From: Nocardioides sp.
GTDB lineage: Bacteria; Actinomycetota; Actinomycetes; Propionibacteriales; Nocardioidaceae
Assembly (NCBI GenBank): GCA_025964835.1
Contig: JAOPYB010000381.1
Span: 1 to 33,983 of the forward strand
Length of the DNA stretch: 33,983 nucleotides
Direction of reading: 5' to 3'
Each line of letters starts with the position of its first letter. Within the stretch, counting starts at the first letter, position 1. The notes under the pieces were generated by a model. It saw only the letters and a list, made by a program, of their open reading frames with translations, was not told the origin of the DNA and made no database searches. Below, piece by piece: positions 9,216 through 18,512 of this stretch. The position numbers were made by a program, and so were the translations under genes.

Positions 9216-10187
9216 ATGCGCTACACCAAGCTCGGGAACACCGGCCTCGACGTCTCGGTCGTGACGCTGGGCTGCATGAGCTGGGGTGACGCGTCCCGCG
9301 GCGGTCACTCCTGGGTGCTCGACGAGGACGCCGGCCGCACGATCATCAGGAACGCGCTCGAGGCCGGTATCAACGTGCTGGACACGGCGAACGTGTACTC
9401 CGCAGGCTCTTCGGAGGAGATCACCGGACGTGCGTTGCGCGACTTCGCGCGCCGCGAGGAGGTCGTGCTCGCCACGAAGGTCAACGGCCGGATGCGGCCG
9501 GGCCCGAACGGCGCCGGACTGTCGCGCGCGGCGATCCTGCACGAGATCGACGCCTCCCTCGACCGGCTCGGCACCGACTACGTGGACCTCTACCAGATCC
9601 ACCGCTGGGACCCCGCGACCCCGATCGAGGAGACGATGGAGGCGCTGCACGACGTCGTACGCTCCGGCAGGGCGCGCTACCTCGGCGCCTCCTCGATGTT
9701 CGCCTGGCAGTTCGCCAAGGCCCAGCACGTCGCCGAGACGCACGGCTGGACGAAGTTCGTGTCGATGCAGAACCACTACAACCTGATCTACCGCGAGGAG
9801 GAGCGCGAGATGCTCCCGCTCTGCGCGGACCAGGGCGTCGGCGTGATCCCGTGGAGCCCGCTCGCACGCGGCCGGCTGACCCGGCCGTGGGACGCGAGCA
9901 CGGCCCGCGCCGAGACCGACGAGTTCGGCGCCAGCCTCTACCGCGACGAGGACCGGGCGACCGTCGAGACCGTGGCCGCGGTCGCCGAGCGGCGCGGGGT
10001 CTCCCCCGCGCAGGTCGCGCTCGCCTGGCTGATGGCGCAGCCCGTGGTCTCGTCGCCGATCGTGGGCGTCACCAGGCCGGCCCACCTCGATGACGCCGTC
10101 GCGGCCGTGGACCTCGAGCTGAACGACGACGAGCTCGCGGAGCTCGGCGCGGGCTACGTCCCGCACGCCGTCGCCGGCCACCAGTGA
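9216..10187 (+). CDS. Aldo/keto reductase
   Basis: MRYTKLGNTGLDVSVVTLGCMSWG, INVLDTANVYSAGSSEE, TDYVDLYQIHRWDPATPIEETMEAL. Confidence 0.92.
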   Translation: MRYTKLGNTGLDVSVVTLGCMSWGDASRGGHSWVLDEDAGRTIIRNALEAGINVLDTANVYSAGSSEEITGRALRDFARREEVVLATKVNGRMRPGPNGAGLSRAAILHEIDASLDRLGTDYVDLYQIHRWDPATPIEETMEALHDVVRSGRARYLGASSMFAWQFAKAQHVAETHGWTKFVSMQNHYNLIYREEEREMLPLCADQGVGVIPWSPLARGRLTRPWDASTARAETDEFGASLYRDEDRATVETVAAVAERRGVSPAQVALAWLMAQPVVSSPIVGVTRPAHLDDAVAAVDLELNDDELAELGAGYVPHAVAGHQ

Positions 10188-10235
10188 GCCCGGGGCCGTA
10201 GCCGCCGAGGACGGCACCGGGGGCCGACGCTGCGC

Positions 10236-10532
10236 CTAGCCCCTGTAGTCGCCCAGCGTCGTGGCCTCCAGGACAAGAGGCCCTTCGGTGCAGCGGTCGG
10301 CGACCGTGCTGGAGAAGGCCCGGAAGGCCTCCGAGGCGAGCAGTGGGTTCCCCTGCCCCGTCATCGTTACGACGTGGACGAACGTCAGGCCGTCCTCGAG
10401 CCGGAAGCTCTTGTACTGCAGGCCTTCCGGTTTCAGTGCGTCGAGGTCGGCGAAGACCGCCGCGACGAGGCGGGTGTTCTCCTCGGCACACTCGGGCCTG
10501 GTGACATAGCGGATGACGCGCGTGAGGCTCAT
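10236..10532 (-). CDS. Small dimeric alpha/beta-barrel (ABM-like) protein, function unknown
   Basis: 98 aa, ABM-like strand pattern (YKSFRLEDGLTFVHVVTM); overlaps the upstream ORF by 4 nt. Confidence 0.6.
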   Translation of the reverse strand: MSLTRVIRYVTRPECAEENTRLVAAVFADLDALKPEGLQYKSFRLEDGLTFVHVVTMTGQGNPLLASEAFRAFSSTVADRCTEGPLVLEATTLGDYRG

Positions 10533-10918
10533 GACGCACGCACGCTGTTGTTGCGGGCGTCGTGGGTGAGCACGGCGAGACCGAGCTCCTCGAGCAGCGG
10601 CGGCAGGTACATCCCGAACCGCCCGCGGTAGCCGGTGCGCAGGCCGTACCAGCCCCCGACCGGGTTGCTGTCCGAGCGGCCCCAGGCCTCGACGGTCCCG
10701 TCCGCCGCCGGCTTCTTCTCATCGGCCGCTCCGAGCGGGACCCAGTCGTGCTGCTCCTTCAGCCAGGCGTGCAGGTCCTCGACCGCCCGCCACTGGTACT
10801 TCAGGGTCGTCGACCCCACCCGGCAGACGAGCACCTCGTCCTCCCGCCACATCTGGTACACCGCGCTGCCCGGCGGCGTGGTGAGCTCCCACGGGTCGTC
10901 CTTGGTCCCTGTCGTCAT
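10529..10918 (-). CDS. Conserved hypothetical protein
   Basis: ATG at 10918 overlaps the SRPBCC stop by 4 nt; 129 aa MTTGTKDDPWELTTPPGSAVYQMWRED... Confidence 0.6.
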   Translation of the reverse strand: MTTGTKDDPWELTTPPGSAVYQMWREDEVLVCRVGSTTLKYQWRAVEDLHAWLKEQHDWVPLGAADEKKPAADGTVEAWGRSDSNPVGGWYGLRTGYRGRFGMYLPPLLEELGLAVLTHDARNNSVRAS

Positions 10919-11346
10919 GCCTGTGCTCCTCGGGTGTAGTACGGGACCAGCTGGTCCCAGCCGATCTGGTTGCGGTCGCGCCACAGGCCCGCGGTCTCGC
11001 CGAGCACCTCCCAGCCGCGGTGCTCGATCCGGACGCGGGTCGAGGCGCCCTCGCCCGGCGCGAAGCGGATCTCGACCTCGGTGGCATGCTCCGCCTCGCG
11101 CCCGAGATGCCAGCTGTAGCCGAGCACCGACGGCGGTTCCCAGACCGTGATGCGGCCCCAGTCGTGCTCCGTGCCGTCGGTGCTGCGCTCGAAGATGCGG
11201 CCGCCCCGGCCGGGCTCGAGGACCACCTCGCCGCCGGAGACCGTGTGATCGCTCGGCCACCAGGTCGCGATGCGCGTCGTCCAGGTGGTGAAGGCGTGCT
11301 CGACGGAGCAGGCCACGTCGAAGGACAGCGTCAGGGGCTCAGTCAT
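10915..11346 (-). CDS. SRPBCC / AHSA1-like domain protein
   Basis: MTEPLTLSFDVACSVEHAFTTWTTRIATWWPSDHTVSG...LEPGRGGRIFE; next to an ArsR regulator, a common pairing. Confidence 0.85.
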   Translation of the reverse strand: MTEPLTLSFDVACSVEHAFTTWTTRIATWWPSDHTVSGGEVVLEPGRGGRIFERSTDGTEHDWGRITVWEPPSVLGYSWHLGREAEHATEVEIRFAPGEGASTRVRIEHRGWEVLGETAGLWRDRNQIGWDQLVPYYTRGAQA

Positions 11347-11641
11347 GGGTGTTCTCCGCCACCAGTCCAAAGCGGTTGGCGGCCTCGCCCCACACGCCCT
11401 GGACGTAGGCCTGCACGGCCTCGAGGCCCTGGGCCTGCAGCTGGTAGATGCGCCGGGTGCCCTCCGCCCGCTCGGCCACGAGGCCGGCGTCCTTGAGCAG
11501 CCGGAGGTGCCGCGACACCGCGGGCCGGCTGATCGGCATGGACTCGGCGATCTCGCCGACGGCGAGGTCCTCGGCACCGAGCAGCCGGAGGATCTCGCGC
11601 CGGCTCGGGTCGCCCAGCGCCACGAACGGATCGGTAACCAC
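11339..11641 (-). CDS. ArsR-family winged-helix transcriptional regulator
   Basis: FVALGDPSRREILRLLGAEDLAVGEIAESMPISRPAVSRHLRLLKDAGLVAERAEGTRRIYQL. GTG start. Confidence 0.9.
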   Translation of the reverse strand: MVTDPFVALGDPSRREILRLLGAEDLAVGEIAESMPISRPAVSRHLRLLKDAGLVAERAEGTRRIYQLQAQGLEAVQAYVQGVWGEAANRFGLVAENTHD

Positions 11642-11673
11642 ACAGTTACGGTAACACGTCGGTTACCGATCCG
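11627..11673. promoter_or_regulatory. Putative ArsR autoregulatory operator
   Basis: Perfect 13-bp inverted repeat CGGATCGGTAACC (11627-11639) / GGTTACCGATCCG (11661-11673), with nested 7-6-7 palindromes at 11632-11651 (one mismatch) and 11649-11668 (perfect). Confidence 0.6.
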
Positions 11674-11687
11674 CTGATGGCTGGTGG

Positions 11688-11761
11688 TGGGGCGGGTGGG
11701 GCTCGAACCCACGACCCAAGGATTATGAGTCCTCTGCTCTGACCGACTGAGCTACCGCCCC
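11688..11761 (-). tRNA. tRNA with CAU anticodon (elongator Met or Ile2; not resolved)
   Basis: Minus strand GGGGCGGTAGCTCAGTCGGTCAGAGCAGAGGACTCATAATCCTTGGGTCGTGGGTTCGAGCCCCACCCGCCCCA folds as a cloverleaf; anticodon loop CTCATAA. Confidence 0.93.
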
Positions 11762-11795
11762 TTGCCAGCGGGACCCTACCGGTCGCGCTGTCCGC

Positions 11796-12617
11796 TCAGG
11801 AGAGCCGCTCGATCAGCGCCATCGCGTCGTGCGGCGCGTAGCCCTTGGCATCGTTGTCGAAGTACACGAACACGTCGCCGTCCTCGCTCCAGCGCCGGCA
11901 CTTCGCGGCCCACTCGTCGAGCGCGGTGGCGCCGTACCCGCTGGTGTAGAGCTCGACGTCGCCGTGCAGCCGGACGTAGACGAAGTCGCTGGTGAGCTCC
12001 TCCACCCGCGGGAAGCGGCGTGCGGTGTCCGCGACCACGCAGGCCACGCGGTGCTTCCGCATGATCGCGAACGCCTCGGGGGTGCAGAACGTGGCGCTGC
12101 GGAACTCCAGGGAGTGGCGCAACGGCACGTCGGCCAGCCCGGCCGGTGCCTGCGTCAGCGCGCGGTCCTCCGGGACCTTGTCGTCGTGGCGGGCCGCCAG
12201 CGCGGCGGCCTCGCCGAAGGTCCGGGGCAGGCGGCCGAAGAAGTCGTCCAGCACGGTGGCGTCGAAGGGCAGGTTCTCGGGCAGCTGCCACAGGAACGGT
12301 CCGAGCTTCGGCCCGAGCGCGAGCACACCGGAGGCGAAGAAGTTCGCCAGGGCGGTGTCCACGTCGCGGAGGCGCTTGAGGTGCGTGACGTAGCGCCCGC
12401 CCTTGACGGCGAAGACGAAGTCGTCGGGCGTCTGGTCGTGCCAGGAGGCGTACGACGTGGGCCGCTGCAGCGAGTAGAACGACCCGTTGATCTCGATCGA
12501 GGTCAGGTGCTCGGCGGCGTACTCCAGCTCGCGCCGCTGGACCAGGCCCTTGGGGTAGAAGTCACCCCGCCAGGCGGGGTAGGTCCACCCCGAGATCCCG
12601 ACCCGGACCCGTCCCAT
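11796..12617 (-). CDS. DUF72 domain-containing protein
   Basis: RVGISGWTYPAWRGDFYPKGL...LTSIEINGSFYSLQRPTSYASW...FLWQLPENLPFD typical of DUF72. Confidence 0.88.
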   Translation of the reverse strand: MGRVRVGISGWTYPAWRGDFYPKGLVQRRELEYAAEHLTSIEINGSFYSLQRPTSYASWHDQTPDDFVFAVKGGRYVTHLKRLRDVDTALANFFASGVLALGPKLGPFLWQLPENLPFDATVLDDFFGRLPRTFGEAAALAARHDDKVPEDRALTQAPAGLADVPLRHSLEFRSATFCTPEAFAIMRKHRVACVVADTARRFPRVEELTSDFVYVRLHGDVELYTSGYGATALDEWAAKCRRWSEDGDVFVYFDNDAKGYAPHDAMALIERLS

Positions 12618-12621
12618 CGGA

Positions 12622-12990
12622 TCAGTCGTTGCGCACGGAGTCGACGACGAGGGCGAAGGCGTTGAGACCGGCCCACCCGAGCGTGACGGCGAGGACCTTC
12701 GTGCGGATCTCGTCGTCGTCGGTCTTCGAGGAGAGCAGCAGTCCGTCGCCGAGGTCCATCGCGATGCGCAGCAGCATCGCGGCCTTCACGGTCTTGCCGG
12801 ACCGGCCGAAGATGCCGAGCGAGCTGATCGCCAGGTCGCGGACGCCGTACGTCTGGGCCAGGAGGTGCAGGCCGGGCATGTCCTTCTTGTCCGCCCCGAG
12901 GGCGTTGCCGAGGTGTTCGGGCCTGACGAGCGCGAAGGCGCCGTAGCCGGCGGTCGCCGTGGACATGAACCGACTCAGCTTGTAGGACAT
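12622..12990 (-). CDS. Small hydrophobic conserved hypothetical protein
   Basis: 122 aa, several hydrophobic segments; compact with the downstream DUF72 gene. Confidence 0.6.
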   Translation of the reverse strand: MSYKLSRFMSTATAGYGAFALVRPEHLGNALGADKKDMPGLHLLAQTYGVRDLAISSLGIFGRSGKTVKAAMLLRIAMDLGDGLLLSSKTDDDEIRTKVLAVTLGWAGLNAFALVVDSVRND

Positions 12991-13052
12991 GCCGCCACGC
13001 TACCGACCGGTCACGAACCCAGCCTCACCCGGCGAGGTGGCATCCTCGGTCC

Positions 13053-13805
13053 ATGAACGAGCAGCCCGCACCCGCCCCGCTCGAGCCCCTCCCCGAGGAC
13101 TGGGGGCGCGCCGTGTGCGTGGTCGCCCATCCCGACGACATGGAGTTCGGGGCGGCCGCGGCCGTCGCGCGCTGGACCGGGCAGGGCAAGGAGATCGTCT
13201 ACTGCATGGTCACCAGCGGCGAGGCCGGCATCGACGGCATGACACCCGACGAGTGCCGCGTGGTCCGGGAGGCCGAGCAGATCTCGTCGGCGCAGATCGT
13301 GGGGGTGCCGATCGTGGAGTTCCTCGGCCAGCCCGACGGGGTCCTGGAGTACGGCATCGCCCTGCGGGCCTCGATCGCCCAGGTCGTACGACGCTTCCGC
13401 CCCGACGTCGTCATCACCGGGAACCTCCGGGACACCTGGGGCGGTCGCAACCTCAACCAGGCCGACCACATCGCCGTCGGACGGGCCGTGCTCGACGCCG
13501 TCCGCGACGCCGGCAACCGCTGGATCTTCCACGACCAGCTCGTCGGCGGGGTCGAGCCGTGGGGCGGCGTCGAGGCCGTCTGGGCGTTCGGCTCGCCCGA
13601 GTCCACGCACGCCGTCGACACCACCGACACCTTCGAGGCCGGCGTCGCCTCGCTCGAAGCGCACGCGGCGTACATCACCGGGCTGGGCTGGGAGCACTTC
13701 GACGCCCGGGAGTTCCTCGAGGGCATGGGCCGCGCCACGGGGCAGCGCCTCGGCGTGCCGATGGCGGCACCCTTCGAGGTGTTCCCGATGGGCTGGGGCG
13801 AGTAG
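13053..13805 (+). CDS. PIG-L / LmbE-family deacetylase
   Basis: VVAHPDDMEFGAAAAVARW and DHIAVGRAVLDAV metal-site motifs. Confidence 0.9.
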   Translation: MNEQPAPAPLEPLPEDWGRAVCVVAHPDDMEFGAAAAVARWTGQGKEIVYCMVTSGEAGIDGMTPDECRVVREAEQISSAQIVGVPIVEFLGQPDGVLEYGIALRASIAQVVRRFRPDVVITGNLRDTWGGRNLNQADHIAVGRAVLDAVRDAGNRWIFHDQLVGGVEPWGGVEAVWAFGSPESTHAVDTTDTFEAGVASLEAHAAYITGLGWEHFDAREFLEGMGRATGQRLGVPMAAPFEVFPMGWGE

Positions 13806-13889
13806 CCCCGCAGGACCACCGGATCCCGTCGGCCACCAAGCACGCTGCCGTAACCGGGGCGAGCTCACGTCGCTCTCGGGCGTTGCCGA

Positions 13890-15332
13890 TCAGCGCTGGA
13901 TCTGCATGACGATGGCCTTGGGCTCGGTGAAGAACTCGCGACTGAAGTTGCCGCCCTCTCGACCGACGCCGGAGTCTCCGATCCCGCCGAACGGCGTGCG
14001 CAGGTCCCGGATGAAGAAACAGTTCACCCATACGGTTCCGGCGCGGAGACGGGACGCCACGCGGTGCGCCCGCGAGAGGTTCTCGGTGAACAGCATTGCG
14101 TTCAACCCGTAACGGGTGTCATTGGCGAGCCGGACGACCTCCTCCTCGGACTCGAACCGGTTGACCACACACACCGGCCCGAAGATCTCCTCGCAGTACG
14201 CCGGCGCGGTGAGCGGCAGATCGGTGACGACGGTAGGTCGCATCAGCCACCGGCCCTCATCATCGGCTCCCCCGGTGAGGATCTTCCCTCCGTCGAGGCC
14301 GATGCCGTCGACATACGCCGACACCTTCTCGAAGTGCCTCTTGCTGGCGAGGCTGGAGAACCGGGTCTTCGGGTCGAAGGGGTCGCCGATCGTGAGCGCC
14401 TCAGCGGCGGCCACGAAGCGGTCCATGAACTCGTCGTAGACAGCGGAGGCGACGAAGAGCCGCGAACCTGCCAAGCAGATCTGCCCGGAGTTGCGGAAGC
14501 TCGCCTCCACGGCCCAGTGCACGGCGTTGTCCAGGTCGGCGTCATCGAACACGATGTTGGCGCCCTTGCCGCCGAGCTCGAGGGAGACCGGTGCGAGGTT
14601 GCTCGCGGCGGACGCCATGACGGCCTTCCCGGTCGTCGAGGAGCCGGTGAACGTCACGCGGTCGACCCGGTCGTCCGCCACGAGGGACGACCCGGCCGGG
14701 GCGCCGTGCCCGTTGAGGACGTTGAGGACTCCGGGCGGGAAGCCCGCCTGGACGGCGAGCCTACCCAGCAGGGTGACCGACGCAGGGGTGTCCTCGGACG
14801 GCTTGATGATGCAGGTGTTGCCCCACGCGATGGCCGGGGCGATCTTCCAGCTGGCCATCATCAGCGGGAAGTTCCAGGGACTGATGGCGGCGACGACACC
14901 TGCCGGCCCGTACTCGCTGTAGGAGTGGTGCCCGGAGTCCATCGGGTACACCTCCCCGCAGTGGTCGCGCTGGTGGTCGGCGAAGAAGCGGAAATTCCAG
15001 ATCGAGCGCGAGACGTCGTGCTGTGCCTGGGCGAGCGGCTTGGCCATGTTCGTCGTGTCCAGCACCGCCAGGTCGTCCGCGCGCTCCTCCATGAGGTCGG
15101 CCAGGCGGTGGATCGCTGCCGCACGCTCGGCGCGCCCCATCCGCGGCCACGGTCCCTCGTCGAAGGCCCGTCGCGAGCTCGCCACGGCGCGGGCAGCGTC
15201 CTCGGGTCCGCCCTCGGCCGCCGTGGCCCACACCTTCTGGGTCCAGGGGTTCCATACCTCGAATGTCGCACCGTCGACCGAGGGGACCTCTTCCCCGTCG
15301 ATCACGTGGCCAAAGAATTCCAGGTCGCTCAT
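13890..15332 (-). CDS. Aldehyde dehydrogenase, probable 2-hydroxymuconic semialdehyde dehydrogenase (DmpC/XylG type)
   Basis: SPWNFPLMMASWKIAPAIAWGNT, LELGGKGANIVFDDADLD, catalytic Cys in SGQICLAGSRLFV; last gene of a meta-cleavage operon. Confidence 0.88.
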   Translation of the reverse strand: MSDLEFFGHVIDGEEVPSVDGATFEVWNPWTQKVWATAAEGGPEDAARAVASSRRAFDEGPWPRMGRAERAAAIHRLADLMEERADDLAVLDTTNMAKPLAQAQHDVSRSIWNFRFFADHQRDHCGEVYPMDSGHHSYSEYGPAGVVAAISPWNFPLMMASWKIAPAIAWGNTCIIKPSEDTPASVTLLGRLAVQAGFPPGVLNVLNGHGAPAGSSLVADDRVDRVTFTGSSTTGKAVMASAASNLAPVSLELGGKGANIVFDDADLDNAVHWAVEASFRNSGQICLAGSRLFVASAVYDEFMDRFVAAAEALTIGDPFDPKTRFSSLASKRHFEKVSAYVDGIGLDGGKILTGGADDEGRWLMRPTVVTDLPLTAPAYCEEIFGPVCVVNRFESEEEVVRLANDTRYGLNAMLFTENLSRAHRVASRLRAGTVWVNCFFIRDLRTPFGGIGDSGVGREGGNFSREFFTEPKAIVMQIQR

Positions 15333-15538
15333 CGGGCGTCTCCTTCGTGCGTGGTTCTCTCGGCGATCGTCACATCACCGGCTGCCCAGTGCGTGGCGGG
15401 GACTTCCCGGATGACCACCCGGACATTCCCCACGGGCGCACCGACCGCGGCGGAGGCTGCCTGGGTGAGTCCGCTGATCAGGTCCCGCAGCTGTTCGGGA
15501 CTGCGACCCTCCACGAGCGTCACTTCGATGAGGGGCAT
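15329..15538 (-). CDS. 4-oxalocrotonate tautomerase family enzyme (DmpI/XylH type)
   Basis: 69 aa; Pro right after Met (MPLIEVTLVEGRSPEQLRDLI), VRVVIREV; ATGA overlap with the dehydrogenase. Confidence 0.88.
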   Translation of the reverse strand: MPLIEVTLVEGRSPEQLRDLISGLTQAASAAVGAPVGNVRVVIREVPATHWAAGDVTIAERTTHEGDAR

Positions 15539-15542
15539 GACC

Positions 15543-16361
15543 TCAGACCTTCCCGCCGTTGAGGAACACCGAACCCAGATGGGTGAAGTGCATCGCGATC
15601 GAGGCGCCAGGGAGCGCGAACACGGCGTCGGTCATCCCGCCGGTCAGCACGATCCAACCCGGCTCGATCGCATGGCCGCGCCGGGCCAGGTCGTTGGCCG
15701 CGAGCGCGAGTGCCTCACCGGGATGTCCCTGGACGGCTGCGCCGGTGGCGGAGTCGACGACCACGCCGTCGACCTCGACCAGCACGGCCTCGAGGCTCAG
15801 ATCGAGCTGCGCCGGGGGCACTCCGACCGGACCGGTCACGAAGGCGGCCGACGAGGCGTTGTCGGCGGCCACGTCTCCCGCGGTGAACCGGAAGTCGCGG
15901 TAGCGGCTGTCGATGACCTCGGCGCCTCCCCACACGGACTCGACGGCCCGCATGGCCGTCGAGCAGGTCACTCCCGGCCCCTCCAGCCTGTCCCCCATCA
16001 CGAAGACGATCTCCGGCTCCACCCGCGGATGGATCAACCGTGTCTGTGGCACCGGGTCGCCGACAGGCAGGACCATCGCGTCCGTCAACCAGGCCACGAA
16101 GGGGAAGTCCACCCCCATCCGCTGCTGCTTCGCGCGGCTGGTCAGGCCGAGCTTGACCCCGATCAGCCGTTCGCCGCGCTCCAGCCGCTTGCGCAGGTTG
16201 AGGTCCTGGATCTCGTAGCCGGTGTCGAGGTCGAGGCCTGGCCAGTCGTCGGTGAACGGCGGACGGTCGATCCGCTCGTCCTCGCACCTGAGCAGCTCGG
16301 CAGCCGCCGACTGGACATCCCAGCCGCCCTTCGGGGCCGATGCCGCGCTCGAGGTCGCCAT
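15543..16361 (-). CDS. 4-oxalocrotonate decarboxylase (DmpH/XylI type) of the hydratase/decarboxylase family
   Basis: GVKLGLTSRAKQQRMGVDFPFVAWLTDAM, HPRVEPEIVFVMG, VIDSRYRDFRF, DNASSAAFV; position beside the tautomerase. Confidence 0.85.
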   Translation of the reverse strand: MATSSAASAPKGGWDVQSAAAELLRCEDERIDRPPFTDDWPGLDLDTGYEIQDLNLRKRLERGERLIGVKLGLTSRAKQQRMGVDFPFVAWLTDAMVLPVGDPVPQTRLIHPRVEPEIVFVMGDRLEGPGVTCSTAMRAVESVWGGAEVIDSRYRDFRFTAGDVAADNASSAAFVTGPVGVPPAQLDLSLEAVLVEVDGVVVDSATGAAVQGHPGEALALAANDLARRGHAIEPGWIVLTGGMTDAVFALPGASIAMHFTHLGSVFLNGGKV

Positions 16362-17500
16362 CAGCGCACCCCCGCAGCAGCCACGTCGCCGAGCGACCGC
16401 TCTTCGGCGAGCTGGAGGGCGATGTCGATGATCATGTCCTCCTGGCCGCCGACATAGCCGTATTCGCCCACCCTCTGCAGGATCTCGTGGGCAGGCACGC
16501 CATACCGCTCCCCGGCCCGCTCGGCGTGCAGCAGGAACGAGGAGTAGACCCCCGCGTAGCCCTGCGTGATCGAGGAGCGGTCCATCCAGGGCAACCGGGG
16601 GATGAACGGGCGCACGACCTCCTCGGCGGCCGACAGCACCTCCCCCAGGTCGATGCCGGTGCGGATCCCCAGGCGCGCGAAGGTCGCGGCGAGCACCTCG
16701 GTCGGCGAGTTTCCTGCGCCCGCGCCGAGCGCGCACAGGGCCCCGTCGATCTGCTTCGCGCCGGCTTGGTAGGCCAAGACCGAGTTGGCGATCCCCATAC
16801 TCAGGTTCTGATGCCCGTGGAAGCCCACCTGGGCGCCGTCGCGGCCGACCTCGTCGATCACGGCCAGGATCCGTTCCTGGGCGTCGGAGAGCACGAGCGC
16901 ACCGGCAGAGTCGACGACATACACGCACTGGGCGCCAGCATCGACCATGATCCGGGCGTTCTCGGCCAGCACCTGCGGCGAAGCCCTGTGTGCCAGCATC
17001 AGGAAACCCACGGTCTCCATCCCGAGATCGCGTGCCTCTCCGAAGTGTTGAACGGAAACGTCGGCCTCGGTGCAGTGGGTGGCAATCCGGGCCACCGACG
17101 CGCCCACCGCCTGGGCCCGCTTGAGGTGCTTGACCGTGGCCAGCCCGGGGAGCATGAGGATGGCGATCTTGGCGTGGGTGGCCTCGTCCACGGCCGCGGC
17201 GATGAGGTCGAGCTCGTCGACCCGGCTGAACCCGTAGTTGAAGCTCGAGCCCCCGAGCCCATCACCGTGGCTCACCTCAATCACCTGGACCCCTGCGCGG
17301 TCCAGGGCGGAGACCACGCCACGCACCTGCTCCTCGGTGAACTGGTGGCTCATCGCGTGGGAGCCGTCTCGCAGGGTGGAGTCGGTGATGCGCAGATCTC
17401 GCTCGCCTCCCGCCGAGGACAGGTTCGCCAGGACCTCGGCCTCGCTCACGTCACGACCGACGACGGGGACGTCCTCGGGCCGGATCTTCATGTCACCCAT
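16361..17500 (-). CDS. 4-hydroxy-2-oxovalerate aldolase (DmpG type)
   Basis: ITDSTLRDGSHAMSHQFT, GVQVIEVSHGDGLGGSSFNYGF, VGFHGHQNLSMGIANS; next to acylating acetaldehyde dehydrogenase. ATG 17500 preferred; ORF opens at 17530. Confidence 0.92.
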   Translation of the reverse strand: MGDMKIRPEDVPVVGRDVSEAEVLANLSSAGGERDLRITDSTLRDGSHAMSHQFTEEQVRGVVSALDRAGVQVIEVSHGDGLGGSSFNYGFSRVDELDLIAAAVDEATHAKIAILMLPGLATVKHLKRAQAVGASVARIATHCTEADVSVQHFGEARDLGMETVGFLMLAHRASPQVLAENARIMVDAGAQCVYVVDSAGALVLSDAQERILAVIDEVGRDGAQVGFHGHQNLSMGIANSVLAYQAGAKQIDGALCALGAGAGNSPTEVLAATFARLGIRTGIDLGEVLSAAEEVVRPFIPRLPWMDRSSITQGYAGVYSSFLLHAERAGERYGVPAHEILQRVGEYGYVGGQEDMIIDIALQLAEERSLGDVAAAGVR

Positions 17501-17504
17501 GGGT

Positions 17505-18512
17505 TCAGATCCCTGCTTTCGCTCGGACACCGGTCAACGAGTCGGCGAGGTCGCCGAGGTCGGCCGACGACTTCCACGTCGTCTCGACGCCGAAGCGGTG
17601 GGCGACCATGAGATCGCCCACTCTGGCGGCCGCCGCGGTGATGATGTCGAGGTTGCCGGCGTAGTCCGGCAGGTAGTCACCCCGCCCCTTCACCTCGATC
17701 GGGATGAAGACCCGCGCCTGGCCCCGCCAGGTCTCTCGTGCCGGGTCGAACTGGGGGTCGGTGCGCAGGTGATAGCCGGGGACATACTCCTGAACCGTGC
17801 GCTCCATGGCGTAGATCGACTCCAGCAACCGGTCCTTGAGCTCGCCGGGTTCCGCAGCGTCGGGCGGGATCGCGCAGAACACCGTGTTGCGCATCATCAG
17901 CGGCGGCTCGACGGGATTGAGGATGATGATCGCCTTGCCATGCTCTGCTCCCCCGACGGCTTCGACCGCGGAGGCCGTGGTCTCGGTGAATTCGTCGATG
18001 TTGGCGCGGGTTCCGGGGCCTGCCGACCGGCTGGAGACCGAGGCGACGATCTCCGCATACGTCACCGGCACGACCGAGGACACCGCGTGCACCATGGGCA
18101 CGGTCGCCTGACCGCCGCAGGTGATCATGTTGACGTTGGTGGCGTCGAGGTTGAACGACAGGTTGACCGGGGGGCACAGGTACGGGCCCACTGCGGCGGG
18201 GGTCAGGTCGATCGCGAGGATGCCCGCCTCGGCGTATCGCGGCGCATTGGCCTCGTGTGCCTTCGCTGACGTGGCCTCGAAGACGATGTCGGGCAGCTCA
18301 TCTTGGGCAAGCAGCCAATCCACACCGTCGGCGGTGGTCTCAAGGCCGAGCCGCTTGGCTCGGGCAAGCCCGTCGGAGGTGGGGTCGACGCCGACCATGA
18401 AGCGCGGCTCGACGATGTCGCTGCGTCGCATCAGCTTGAACATCAGGTCTGTGCCGATGTTGCCGGGCCCGACGATGGCGGCACTCGCCTTCCTCGCGTT
18501 CTGTCCAGTCAT
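17505..18512 (-). CDS. Acetaldehyde dehydrogenase (acylating) (DmpF type)
   Basis: [20 protein letters not shown], catalytic Cys in [33 protein letters not shown]. Confidence 0.93.
   Translation of the reverse strand: MTGQNARKASAAIVGPGNIGTDLMFKLMRRSDIVEPRFMVGVDPTSDGLARAKRLGLETTADGVDWLLAQDELPDIVFEATSAKAHEANAPRYAEAGILAIDLTPAAVGPYLCPPVNLSFNLDATNVNMITCGGQATVPMVHAVSSVVPVTYAEIVASVSSRSAGPGTRANIDEFTETTASAVEAVGGAEHGKAIIILNPVEPPLMMRNTVFCAIPPDAAEPGELKDRLLESIYAMERTVQEYVPGYHLRTDPQFDPARETWRGQARVFIPIEVKGRGDYLPDYAGNLDIITAAAARVGDLMVAHRFGVETTWKSSADLGDLADSLTGVRAKAGI

Noticed and set aside
10190-10220. Imperfect hairpin CCGGGGCCGT / ACGGCACCGG between convergent genes
   Set aside because: Plausible bidirectional terminator by position, but it has a mismatch, an 11-nt loop and no T-tract; too weak to list as a feature.
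14064-16457. 797-aa plus-strand ORF over the meta-pathway genes
   Set aside because: Antisense shadow of ALDH, tautomerase and decarboxylase genes, which have strong family motifs.
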